This document shows, in pieces, positions 1 through 8,410 of a DNA stretch of 64,000 bases. Every line of letters begins with the position of its first letter. The stretch's first letter is position 1. The notes beneath the pieces were generated by a model that was not told the origin of the DNA, did not search any database, and saw nothing but the letters and a program-made list of their open reading frames with translations. The translations under genes were made by a program, and so were the position numbers. The stretch is from Microbacterium sp. CH12i (GTDB lineage Bacteria; Actinomycetota; Actinomycetes; Actinomycetales; Microbacteriaceae). The stretch covers positions 124,001-188,000 of the forward strand of contig NZ_JHET01000003.1 of NCBI RefSeq assembly GCF_000685355.1, in the 5' to 3' direction.

Positions 1-34
1 GTGGGCATCGCTCCTTGCGCTGCGGCCGAGGACG

Positions 35-649
35 TCACCAACCGCAGTACACGACGGAGACTGTGTCGTAGACGGCAGGGGAATAGTAGGTCGTTCCATT
101 CCTCACGAGGGTTCCTTCACCAAGAGTCCACCAGTTAGTCAGATTGGTGTTTGCGCACGTGTACTGGACCGAGTTGGCTGCGCTCGTCCGGTTATACCAG
201 TAGAAGTAGCGGTTCTGCACATTCCTTTGGTCGAAGGGGTTGTATGGGTTCTCTCCGGTGATTCCAAGATGGTGCGTCAAAGAGCTGAAAGATCCACTGC
301 ACGAGGTGAGGGTGTCGTTGTAGATGACCGTGCCCGATCTCGATGCCAACACGGACATCCCGCAGTCGCTGGGAAGCGAACGGGCGGCGACGTCCCCTTC
401 CTCCGCTACGTATGAGCCGCCTGCAACTCCCAGTACCTCCCGTCCGTCGTCGATTGCCTGGGCATAAAGTTGCTCGGCAGCGGCACGGGCCTCCGGCGAA
501 TCAATCGCTGCAATCTCGGCAGCAATCACCTCCGGTGAAGGCGGCGGCGGTGCATCGTTCTCACTGGCTTGAGCGGGCATGCTGATGCCGAGCAGGGAGG
601 CGGTCAATACAGCGGTTGCTACGAGGCTTTGTCGTGAGAGCGTTCTCAT
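35..649 (-). CDS. hypothetical secreted protein
   Basis: I do not recognise the family. The 204-residue product begins with a Sec-type signal peptide: Arg/Ser-rich start, hydrophobic stretch at about 12-27, and a likely cleavage after PAQA near residue 28. A Pro-rich spacer and an Ala/Glu-rich helical segment follow, then a C-terminal half rich in Tyr, Trp, Asn and Thr. The mature part has four cysteines, enough for two disulfides. I chose the ATG at 649 because GAGGAG lies seven bases upstream; a start 30 bases further out would spoil the signal peptide. It is transcribed divergently from the next gene. Secretion is inferred from the N-terminus only. Confidence 0.6.
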   Translation of the reverse strand: MRTLSRQSLVATAVLTASLLGISMPAQASENDAPPPPSPEVIAAEIAAIDSPEARAAAEQLYAQAIDDGREVLGVAGGSYVAEEGDVAARSLPSDCGMSVLASRSGTVIYNDTLTSCSGSFSSLTHHLGITGENPYNPFDQRNVQNRYFYWYNRTSAANSVQYTCANTNLTNWWTLGEGTLVRNGTTYYSPAVYDTVSVVYCGW

Positions 650-741
650 GTACTTCTCCTCAGATTGTTGTCGATGCATAAATAGTTACTCCTCCGAATA
701 AGCCCCCTGTCAACGGATTTCCCACAGAGGAGGAGTTTTGA

Positions 742-1209
742 ATGCTCGACTCTGTCTATCGGCGACGGAAAATTCCATGCAAACTGGGGTGCATGGATCC
801 ACTCATCACCGCGCTTCGGACGTATGCCGGACCGTTCTTCCGGGTGCTTCAGAAATACGAAACTGGATACGAAGTCGGCTCTGGCCTCGACGTCGATGGG
901 ACGATAACGATCGACACTGTATCGATCGCAGGTACCGGCGACGAAGGGTGCCGGGTGCGCGTGGTCCACATGACTGGAGTACCCGAGAGCTTGGGAAGTC
1001 GGCGAACGACCGAGCGGGCAGAGCTCTACATCGATGGCAAGGACGCTGGAGCGAGGTGGTGGCGAGGGGGGCCTGCCAGATGGGAACTCGCTATGGTCGT
1101 TACTAGCGAGAGGTGGCTGAAGATCGAAGCCCAGACTCTCAAACCACCGCGCGAACTTTATCTAATCAGGATCGCTGCTAGAGAGTTCGGAGAAGGGCAC
1201 GACCAGTAG
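742..1209 (+). CDS. hypothetical protein, 155 aa
   Basis: Unrecognised small soluble protein. The ATG at 742 has an excellent ribosome-binding site (GAGGAGGAG at 727-735). An internal ATG at 793 would remove a basic 17-residue leader and is the alternative start. The C-terminal two thirds alternates short beta-like stretches with charged turns and has no membrane segment or obvious catalytic motif. It is divergent from the secreted protein gene; the 92-bp spacer between them is relatively AT-rich and probably carries both promoters. Confidence 0.5.
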   Translation: MLDSVYRRRKIPCKLGCMDPLITALRTYAGPFFRVLQKYETGYEVGSGLDVDGTITIDTVSIAGTGDEGCRVRVVHMTGVPESLGSRRTTERAELYIDGKDAGARWWRGGPARWELAMVVTSERWLKIEAQTLKPPRELYLIRIAAREFGEGHDQ

Positions 1210-1383
1210 TTTCTGAGCGACTCTTACCAACGCCGATCTGCTCGGATGGACGTGTCGACTGAATCGATGCATTGCCAGACGTGCGTGGCTGATTGGTGAA
1301 GAACCGGATGACGCGATTTCCCATCAGAGGCCGTGATGTCCGGGGCAAGACGTACCATGGAGACGTAGACGAAAGGGGATCTC

Positions 1384-1650
1384 ATGGCGAAGGCAGCACT
1401 TGCCCCCGACCTGGTCGCTTTCGACCCGATGGTCTACGACATCATGCGCGAGACGGCCACCGAACTCGGCGGCGGATACGTGTGGCTCTCGCGCAACGCG
1501 AGCACCGAGACCGAGCGCGAGGCGGCCAAGGCCGCGCAGATCGCCCTCTGGCGGGATGTCAACAGCGTGTCGGGCCGGGACCTCGCGACGATTCAGGCGA
1601 AGACCGCCGAATACCGATCGCGTCTGCGTCAGCTGCGCGCGACTGCGTGA
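1384..1650 (+). CDS. small hypothetical protein, 88 aa
   Basis: Short acidic/helical protein of unknown function, with a clear AAGGGGA ribosome-binding site before the ATG at 1384. The sequence is compositionally normal for a coding gene: charged amphipathic helices, a Trp pair, an Arg-rich C-terminus. It has no signal peptide or membrane segment. It stands alone between a gene-free stretch (1210-1383, nothing recognisable) and the convergent TPP-enzyme gene. Coding status rests on the ribosome-binding site and codon pattern. Confidence 0.5.
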   Translation: MAKAALAPDLVAFDPMVYDIMRETATELGGGYVWLSRNASTETEREAAKAAQIALWRDVNSVSGRDLATIQAKTAEYRSRLRQLRATA

Positions 1651-1687
1651 CCTTGCGCGGTGATCTCAGTGCGGCCGAGCTGCGCGA

Positions 1688-1732
1688 GATTGCTACAGTG
1701 CTGATTGCTACAGTGCAGATTGCTGCAGTGCA
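1688..1732 (+). repeat. three tandem 15-bp repeats
   Basis: Three head-to-tail copies of a 15-bp unit, GATTGCTACAGTGC(T/A) at 1688-1702 and 1703-1717 and GATTGCTGCAGTGCA at 1718-1732, lie between the ends of two convergent genes. The period is a multiple of three, but no supported gene covers it. Confidence 0.85.
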
Positions 1733-1741
1733 GAGCGCAAT

Positions 1742-3478
1742 TCAGCTGTTTACTCGGATGATCTCCTGCTGATACGGCGCGATCACGCCGCCGGAGATGC
1801 GTAGGTCAAGCAACAGGAAGCGTCGGGCGTCGGCATCCTCGGCTGTCCACGTGCCCAGGCGATCAAGGTCTTCGAGCGTACGCACTGCGACGCCTTCGGC
1901 TCCGACCGCCGCAGCGAATGCAGCGAAATCGACTTCGGGGATGCGCATTGGTGCTTCGGCGAGTCCCTTCAGGCCATAGAGGTTGATCTCGGCGCCATAG
2001 GCAGCGTCGTTCCAGATCACCGCGCATCCGCGCCCCCCCGCGGCGCGGACTGCAGATTCGAGGTCAGCGATCGCCATGAGCCCGCCGCCGTCGCCTGAGG
2101 TGAGCACGATTGTCGAATGCGGACGCGCCCTGGTCGCGCCGACGACACTTGGCCAGCCCTGACCGATTGCTTGAAATGCCGTACCGATCATCATCATCCG
2201 GTCGGGTGACGCGACGGGCCAATACATGTTCGCCCAGCCGATGAAGTGGCCGCCGTCCGAGACCACAACGCGGTCTTCTGGCAGTAGCTCGGCGATGCGG
2301 CGTGCGGCCGATCGCGGGTCGAGGCGGCCGTCCGCTGCGAGATCGTCGCCTGGCTCGTAAGCACGAGCGGATGCTACGTCGACCTGTTCTCGCCACAACG
2401 TCTGCATAACTCCGGAGGAATTGCCCAGGTGTCCCTCCGTCCCGGCGGAAACACGGGCATCTAGGTCCAATTCTCCGGAGTTGTGCACAGCGACAGGGGC
2501 CGCAACCAACCGCTCAACGAGTGCCTCGGCCACGATCTTGGCGTCACCACGCACGAAGCCCCCAACGTGGGCATGGGTGGCAGCAGGCGCGACATCCACC
2601 TGGAACACCCGCGTTCCCGGCGCGAACAATTCACCGAACCGCATTGTGAACTGGTTCAGCGCCGCACCGAAGACGACGGCGACATCGGCGTCGTGGATGA
2701 GCTGCATCGCGCCCTCGGCGCCGAATCCGCCGGTCACGCCGAGGTCGTATTGGGCCGCGGGGAAGATCCCGCGACCGAGGGCGGTGGATGCGGTCAGCGC
2801 GCCAGTGGCATCGGCGAGAGCGCCAAGCGCCGCGCCAGCGCCGGCTAGCCACGCGCCGCGGCCTGCGAGCAGGAACGGCCGCTTCGCACCCCGGAGGGCC
2901 GCGGCGATGTCATCCAACATCCCGACGCCGAACTCGCCCGCGGGGGCGAGCGGGGTGGGAACCCGGGGCTCAGGTGCTGAGGGGACAGGCCCTGCCTCGA
3001 GAGCGGCAACGTCGTAAGGAATGGCGAGCACGACCGGCACGCGATAAGTGAGTGCGTGTTCGATGGCGATGACCGTGGTCGCCGCGGCATCCGCTCGCCC
3101 GACCGTGTAGGTGCGGGCGCCGACGGCGGAGGCGAGCGCGATCTGGTCGACGTCCCACGGGCGCGGACCCGAAGTTGGTTCGTCGCCGACGACGAGCACG
3201 AGCGGGATGTGCGCCTGCACTGATTCGGCGAGCGCAGTGAGGGTGTTGGTGAAGCCGGCGCCGTAGGTCGTGGTGGCTGCAGCGATTCGGCCGGAAGCGC
3301 GATGGTGAGCATCTGCCGCGACAACAGCACCCTGCTCGTGGCGCACAGCGGTGAACACGGCACCCGTCTGTCGTTCGATTGCGTCAAGGAAGTACGCGTT
3401 CCCATTGCCCATCACGCCAAAGACGGCGCCGATGTGCTGGGCGAGAGTGAGAGCCACATGGGCGGAGACGGTGGGCAT
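1742..3478 (-). CDS. thiamine pyrophosphate-dependent enzyme (acetolactate synthase-like)
   Basis: A 578-residue protein of the pyruvate oxidase/acetolactate synthase/benzoylformate decarboxylase superfamily, which forms or breaks C-C bonds next to a carbonyl using ThDP. Order: N-terminal pyrimidine-binding domain (about 1-165) with the conserved ThDP-activating Glu48 in RHEQG, central domain (about 185-320), and C-terminal pyrophosphate-binding domain with a GDGGG...N metal motif near residues 460-490. The ATG at 3478 has GAAAGG upstream; a GTG 18 bases further out is less likely. There is no small regulatory subunit or ilv neighbour, so it is not clearly the biosynthetic IlvB. The substrate cannot be assigned. 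Confidence 0.8.
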   Translation of the reverse strand: MPTVSAHVALTLAQHIGAVFGVMGNGNAYFLDAIERQTGAVFTAVRHEQGAVVAADAHHRASGRIAAATTTYGAGFTNTLTALAESVQAHIPLVLVVGDEPTSGPRPWDVDQIALASAVGARTYTVGRADAAATTVIAIEHALTYRVPVVLAIPYDVAALEAGPVPSAPEPRVPTPLAPAGEFGVGMLDDIAAALRGAKRPFLLAGRGAWLAGAGAALGALADATGALTASTALGRGIFPAAQYDLGVTGGFGAEGAMQLIHDADVAVVFGAALNQFTMRFGELFAPGTRVFQVDVAPAATHAHVGGFVRGDAKIVAEALVERLVAAPVAVHNSGELDLDARVSAGTEGHLGNSSGVMQTLWREQVDVASARAYEPGDDLAADGRLDPRSAARRIAELLPEDRVVVSDGGHFIGWANMYWPVASPDRMMMIGTAFQAIGQGWPSVVGATRARPHSTIVLTSGDGGGLMAIADLESAVRAAGGRGCAVIWNDAAYGAEINLYGLKGLAEAPMRIPEVDFAAFAAAVGAEGVAVRTLEDLDRLGTWTAEDADARRFLLLDLRISGGVIAPYQQEIIRVNS

Positions 3479-3713
3479 ACGAGGGCCTTTCGACACGGAC
3501 GGACGGGAATGTTCCGTATGTATCTCATCTCGCGCGTCATCGCGGCGAGCCTTGTGCCCCTTTTTCGGGCATCGGCGCTGAATGCAGTACCGGACGCGAT
3601 GAGTCTAGCGGCAGACTGAGGGCATGACTCATGCTGCGACCGAGTTCTACGCCGGTATTGGCATGAGGCCGTCCTCGCGCCGTGATCGCATTTGACAATC
3701 ATCAGGAGTAGAA

Positions 3714-4373
3714 ATGTCCCAAGTTCGCGTACACAATCTCTCGGTCTCCCTCGACGGCTTCGGCACCGGCGTGGATCCGACTTTCGACACCCCGTTCGGT
3801 CACGCGGGGCAGCGCCTGCACGAATGGATGTTCGCCACCCGGTTCTGGCACGCGATGGCCGGAGAGCCAGGCGGCAGCGGAGGGGTTGATAACGCCTTCG
3901 CTGAGCGGCATGGTCCTGGCATAGGTGCCGAGATCATGGGGCGCGGCAAGTTCGACTGGCGATCGGGTCCGTGGACCGATCTCGGGACAGAGCGCGAGTG
4001 GCGCGGCTGGTGGGGACCCAACCCGCCCTTTCACACACCGGTGTTCGTGCTCACGCATCATCCGCGTCCATCCATTGAGATGGAAGGCGGCACCGTTTTT
4101 CACTTCATCAATGCGACGCCTCAGGAATCACTTGATCGTGCGCGGGAGGCTGCTGACGGTCTGGACGTCCGTGTCGGTGGTGGTCCGTCGGTCGTCAGGG
4201 ACTTCTTGGCGGCGGGGCTGATTGACGTCCTGCACGTCGTCCAGGTGCCGATTATGCTCGGCCGCGGCGTGCGCCTCTGGGAAGGGCTAGAAGGAATCGA
4301 AGAACGCTACGACATCGAAGCGACATCCGCACCGAGTGGCGTCACACATCTGACATTCACGCGAGGGCAATAG
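3714..4373 (+). CDS. dihydrofolate reductase family protein (RibD C-terminal fold)
   Basis: A 219-residue stand-alone member of the RibD-C/DHFR-like reductase family, typically NAD(P)H-dependent. It starts VHNLSVSLDGF, the usual first strand and loop of the family, has a middle MGRGKF segment, and a VGGGPSVVRDFLAAGLID nucleotide-binding loop near residues 160-178. An AGGAG site lies before the ATG at 3714. It is a single-gene unit; the 235 bp upstream (3479-3713) holds nothing else I can identify. These proteins are common as paralogues in soil actinobacteria and their substrates are mostly unknown. Confidence 0.8.
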   Translation: MSQVRVHNLSVSLDGFGTGVDPTFDTPFGHAGQRLHEWMFATRFWHAMAGEPGGSGGVDNAFAERHGPGIGAEIMGRGKFDWRSGPWTDLGTEREWRGWWGPNPPFHTPVFVLTHHPRPSIEMEGGTVFHFINATPQESLDRAREAADGLDVRVGGGPSVVRDFLAAGLIDVLHVVQVPIMLGRGVRLWEGLEGIEERYDIEATSAPSGVTHLTFTRGQ

Positions 4374-4407
4374 TCCGCCGGCATCCTGCGTTGAGCGATT
4401 AGTGCAC

Positions 4408-5058
4408 TCAGCTGATCTGAACGACGATCCCGTCGCCGGAGGCCGCGATCGCGATCTGCGTCAAGTCATCGACGTGGTGTGTGGGTGCGTGATCGGGGGC
4501 GAGGCGCCCGACGCCGATGACCGTCATCCCCGCGGCGAGACCTGCCTGGATCCCGGCCCCAGAGTCCTCGAAAACGATGCACTCGCTCGGATCGATGCCT
4601 AGCGTGGATGCTGCGAGCAGGAAGCCCTCCGGGTCGGGCTTGCTCTTCGAGACACTCTCCGCGGTGATCCGCAGCTCGGGAATCTCGAGCCCGGCCGCTG
4701 TCATCCGCGCGGTCATCAGGGCGATGTCAGCGGACGTGACGATCGCATGGGGGAGTCCGCTGAGTGCGCGCAGGAGGGCTGCAGCTCCGGGAATCTCGAC
4801 GACGCCATCGACCTCGACACTCTCTCGCGCAAGCATCTGTGCATTCTCGACGAGGTTCACGGCACGGTCGCGCTCTGGCAGCAGGATCGCCATGCTCTGA
4901 TGTCCCTGTCTGCCGTGAACAACGTGCAGCACAGTGTCGCGATCGAGTCCGTGCGGAGCCGCCCACTCCCACCAGAGCCTCTCGACCACCGCGGTGGAGT
5001 CGACGAGAGTGCCGTCCATATCGAGCAGCACGGCGCGGGCGGTGAGAGTGGTCGTCAT
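4408..5058 (-). CDS. HAD-superfamily hydrolase, beta-phosphoglucomutase/phosphatase type
   Basis: A 216-residue HAD subfamily IA protein. Motif I is DMDGT, with nucleophile Asp13 and acid/base Asp15. A helical cap follows, then motif II (VTSAD), motif III Lys in KSKPDPEGF and motif IV in FEDSGAG. The length and the DPEGF-FEDSGAG spacing fit small-sugar phosphatases such as mannitol-1-phosphate or glycerol-phosphate phosphatases and beta-phosphoglucomutase. The substrate is undetermined. It is convergent with the reductase gene and divergent from the nitroreductase gene. Confidence 0.85.
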   Translation of the reverse strand: MTTTLTARAVLLDMDGTLVDSTAVVERLWWEWAAPHGLDRDTVLHVVHGRQGHQSMAILLPERDRAVNLVENAQMLARESVEVDGVVEIPGAAALLRALSGLPHAIVTSADIALMTARMTAAGLEIPELRITAESVSKSKPDPEGFLLAASTLGIDPSECIVFEDSGAGIQAGLAAGMTVIGVGRLAPDHAPTHHVDDLTQIAIAASGDGIVVQIS

Positions 5059-5118
5059 GCGTTCAGGCTATCCCGCTTGCTTGGGGCGCGACCGGCGGGA
5101 AGATCCTAGGATGGGCAC

Positions 5119-5568
5119 ATGGCACTGACCGGAGAATATCAACCGTCAAAATCTCAATGGGCCCGTGAGCAGGCCGAGAAGTTCGAAGAATCTCAGGGAT
5201 CTGAGGCCAACGAGCTCCGAGGAATGCCGATCATCGTGCTGACAACAGTGGGCGCCAAAACCGGCGCTCTGCGAAAGACCGCGTTGATGCGCGTTGAGCA
5301 CGAGGGCCGGTATGCGGTCATCGCATCTCTCGGTGGCGCTCCTCAGGAGCCCAAGTGGGCCGGGAACATTCGCCATCACCTGCACGTCGAGCTGCAAGAC
5401 GGAGCCCACAAGCGCGACTATCTTGCCCGCGAAGTTGAGGGCGAAGAACGCGATGAGTGGTGGGCACATGCCGTGGCGGCATTCCCCGACTATGACGCGT
5501 ATCAGGCCAAGACCGACCGGCGTATCGCCGTCTTCGTGCTCGAGCCGATGGCCGAGGAAGACGAGTGA
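5119..5568 (+). CDS. deazaflavin (F420)-dependent nitroreductase family protein
   Basis: A 149-residue split-barrel protein of the DDN family, known from Mycobacterium tuberculosis Ddn, which uses reduced coenzyme F420 to reduce quinones or nitroaromatics. Diagnostic pieces are the basic/Trp N-terminus, the [14 protein letters not shown] strand-turn with its K-T-G motif near residue 50, and [10 protein letters not shown] around residue 90. The ATG at 5119 is divergent from the HAD gene with a 60-bp spacer. The family assignment is firm; the F420 requirement and physiological substrate are inferred from the family. Confidence 0.85.
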   Translation: MALTGEYQPSKSQWAREQAEKFEESQGSEANELRGMPIIVLTTVGAKTGALRKTALMRVEHEGRYAVIASLGGAPQEPKWAGNIRHHLHVELQDGAHKRDYLAREVEGEERDEWWAHAVAAFPDYDAYQAKTDRRIAVFVLEPMAEEDE

Positions 5569-5727
5569 AGTGACAAAACGCGAGGCCGCACTTTCGCCGA
5601 GGGGGAAGTCGTCGATAATCAGGGCAGGGTTGTGGCGACAGCATCCGGAAGCCTGCTGATCTTTCCGCTGGAATCAGTCGGGTAAGGGGTTGCGCCTAAT
5701 GTCGGTGGCCACCCGGATGATGGAGTG

Positions 5728-6801
5728 ATGAAACCGCACATCTTGCGCGCCGAGCGCTTGCGCTCGCATCGGCTGAGCGCCCCGGCGCGTTCGGTGGCGA
5801 ATGCTGCGCGGCACATGCTCGCGGTGCAAGCGCAGGAATTCTGGGCGGGGCGATGGGCGCTCGCGACGCGCAGCGCGGGCGCGCCGACGCTGAGCACAGT
5901 TGACCGCCTGTTCAACCGCGGCACGCTCGTGCGTGCGTGGACGCAGCGCGGAACGCTGCACGTTATCCCTGCCGAAGACCTCGCGTGGGTGTTGGGTGTC
6001 ACGGGCGAGCGGCAGCTGCGCATGGCTGCGCCGCGCTTCCGTGAGCTCGGACTCGGAGTCAGCGAACTCGCGACTGTTGAGCGGGTGATCGGCGGGGCGC
6101 TTCGCGGTGGCAATGGGCTGACGCGCAGTGAGTTGTTCGTCGTACTGGAGAAGTCAGGCATCGACCCGTCTGGTCAGCGGGGACTGTTCGCGGTACAGAG
6201 CCTTGCACTTCGCGGCATCATCTGTCAGGGCCCCGTGGTGCCACGCGCGGGTGGAGCGTCACGGGAGCAACGGTTTGTGCTCACCGACGAGCACATTGTC
6301 GAGTCCGCGACTCCGGCGGATCCCGCGGCTGAGCTCTTCATCCGCTACATCATCGGTCATGGTCCGGCGACGGCTGAAGACTTCGCGTGGTGGGCCGGGC
6401 TGACACTCGGCGGCGCGCGGGCAGCAGCCGCGGCATCCGTTGACGACGATCGCGTTCACGAGGTCGCCGAGGGCCAGTTCGCGGCCCGCGTGCGTCCACG
6501 GCGAAGTTCTACCGCGGCATCCGTCGTCGCACTCGGTCCGTTCGAGGAGTACTACATCTCATACACCGATCGCGCTGTCACCTGCCCGCCCGAGCACCTC
6601 GCCGCGATCGGTCCGGGCAAGAACGGGATGGTGCGTCCGATCATCGTCGCCGACGGTGTGGTGGTGGGCACCTGGCGTCATTCGACGGCGATCGGCAGAC
6701 ATACCGACGATCCGGTTCCTGAGCTACTCACCGCTGGAGCCGCGAGCGAAGAGGAGGTGGTGGTCGCGCTCGATCGCTACGCGGCGTTCATCACCGGCTG
6801 A
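5728..6801 (+). CDS. winged-helix DNA-binding domain protein (YcaQ/AlkZ-like, DUF1006)
   Basis: A protein of about 357 residues related to the HTH_42/YcaQ family, whose characterised members (E. coli YcaQ, Streptomyces AlkZ) are DNA glycosylases that open interstrand crosslinks or remove bulky adducts. The N-terminus has the LR.HRL start, then the QAQEFW segment, WTQRGTLHVIP (the QxQ/TLH region characteristic of the family) and C-terminal winged-helix domains ending near VVVGTWRH. GTG at 5725 is an alternative start. A second family member is at 57.8-59.1 kb. Whether this copy is a glycosylase or only DNA-binding is not clear. Confidence 0.7.
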   Translation: MKPHILRAERLRSHRLSAPARSVANAARHMLAVQAQEFWAGRWALATRSAGAPTLSTVDRLFNRGTLVRAWTQRGTLHVIPAEDLAWVLGVTGERQLRMAAPRFRELGLGVSELATVERVIGGALRGGNGLTRSELFVVLEKSGIDPSGQRGLFAVQSLALRGIICQGPVVPRAGGASREQRFVLTDEHIVESATPADPAAELFIRYIIGHGPATAEDFAWWAGLTLGGARAAAAASVDDDRVHEVAEGQFAARVRPRRSSTAASVVALGPFEEYYISYTDRAVTCPPEHLAAIGPGKNGMVRPIIVADGVVVGTWRHSTAIGRHTDDPVPELLTAGAASEEEVVVALDRYAAFITG

Positions 6802-6859
6802 GGGCCAGGGCGCTCTCTCCGCGACGTGTCGGGAGCCACTACGCGCCTGCCGCCCAGGC

Positions 6860-8301
6860 TCACTCCGCCGCGTGCCGTGCCAGGAAGGTGTAGACCTCGT
6901 TCTCATCGACGCCGGGGAATGCACCGCGCGGCAGTGGCGAGAACATCTGCGTGTGCACGCGTGCGCTCGGCCATGCTTTTGAGCTCCACCTGCTGGAGAG
7001 CTCGGGTGTGGGACGACGGCAGCACGCCTCGTCGGGGCACGTTGACACCGCACGGTCTTGGGTCTCTCGACCGCGCCACCAGCGTGCATCGTCGAAGGGG
7101 ACGCCGACGGTGATCGAGAAATCACCATCGCTTGCCGTTCCCGTCTGCGTCGCACACCAGAAGGTGCCGGATGGGGTATCGGTGTACTGGTGATGTTCAG
7201 TCGTGCGGTTCTGTTGCGTGAAAGCTGCCCGAGCCAAGAATTTGCGACATACCGGCTGTCCTTCGACGGCCCCGGTGACATCCATCGGCAAAAGCAGATC
7301 ATCGTTCTCGTACACGCGCGTAATCGCGCCCGAGCCGGCGACGCGCAGGAAGTGCAGTGACATTCCGAGGTGCTCGGTCATCAGGTTCGTCATGCGCATC
7401 GCGGCGGCCTCGTGGGTGACACCGAACGCGTCGCGGAAATCCTCCACAGCAAGGTTGCGGTCCTTCTTCGCCTGCTGCAGGGATGCGACGGAAGCTGTTT
7501 CTGGCATGAGGCAGCACGCGGCAAAGTAGTTGATCTCCAGCCGCTGCTCCAGGAAATTGGCGTAGTTAGTCGGCCGTTTGTGCCCGAGTAGACGATGCGC
7601 CATTGCCTGCAGCGCCATCGAGCGCAGACCGTGACCACCGGGAATCGAGGCCGGCGGCAGATAGATACGGCCATTCTCCAGGTCAGTCACTGATCGAGTG
7701 GAGTGCGGCAGGTCATTGACGTAGAGCAGTTCGAAGCCGAGTTTGTCGGCCATGATGCTCACGGTGCGGTGCGTGAGCGCTCCGCTCACGTGGCCCGCCG
7801 CCTTCAGCTGCTTCTCGGCGAGCTTCTCGATGTCGCCGATGTAGTTGTTCTGCGCGCGCATCCGGAGTCGCAGCTCAGTGTTTGCGCGGCGCGCTTCTTC
7901 AGGAGTGGCGATCGCCTCGCTCTCACGGCGCTGCAGCTCGCGGTGCAGGCCGAGGATCGACTCGATTGTGTCGTCTGGCATGCCCTTCGAGACGCGAATC
8001 GGCGTGATGCCGAGCTGCCGGAACACCGGACTCACCTGTGCGTGTTCAAGTTCGATCTCAAGCGCCGCACGGCGGTTCGGCGGCTCGCCGGAAATGAGGT
8101 CTGCGCGTCGGTGTCTGTCGCATGTGCGATCGCCTGCAGCAGCGACAGCTTCGGCTCGCGCTTGCCGTTTTCGATGAGGCTCAGCTGGGATCCTGCGACG
8201 CCGACTAATGCGCCGAGCTCGTCGAGTGTGAAACCCTGCGCAACCCGGTGATGACGGATGCGGTGGCCCAGAGTCGTGAGATGGATGCCGGAGTCGCTCA
8301 T
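6860..8301 (-). CDS. ramB: RamB-like XRE/ImmA-family transcriptional regulator (frameshifted in this sequence)
   Basis: After repair the protein is 480 residues: an N-terminal XRE helix-turn-helix (TLGHRIRHHR to LSLIENGKREPKLSLLQ, residues about 8-45), a coiled linker, an IrrE/ImmA-like middle domain, and a C-terminal Cys-rich short-chain fatty acyl regulator domain. This is the architecture of RamB, which in corynebacteria controls acetate and central carbon metabolism. The helix-turn-helix and the rest are in different frames; the break is at about 8105, where GAC-GC-GCA-GAC lacks one base. The ImmA domain shows no clean HExxH. ATG at 8301 is chosen, with GTG at 8328 as the alternative. It is divergent from pckG, a plausible target. 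Confidence 0.8.
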
Positions 8302-8410
8302 TCTTTGAGCATAGCGAAAGAAACGCACTTCTTATGACGGATTCTGTGCGAAATACCGGGGTGAAGTTCAGCAGAATAGGGGAAGACCCCAACTCTTCAA
8401 GGGAGCAGAC
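8302..8410. promoter_or_regulatory. ramB-pckG divergent control region
   Basis: The 109-bp spacer between the RamB-like gene and pckG contains an inverted repeat TTCTTT-N10-AAAGAA (8301-8322) at the very start of the regulator gene and a short GGGG-AAGA-CCCC hairpin (about 8379-8390) in the presumed pckG leader. The first is a candidate site for autoregulation or pckG control. I cannot match it confidently to a published RamB consensus. Confidence 0.35.
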
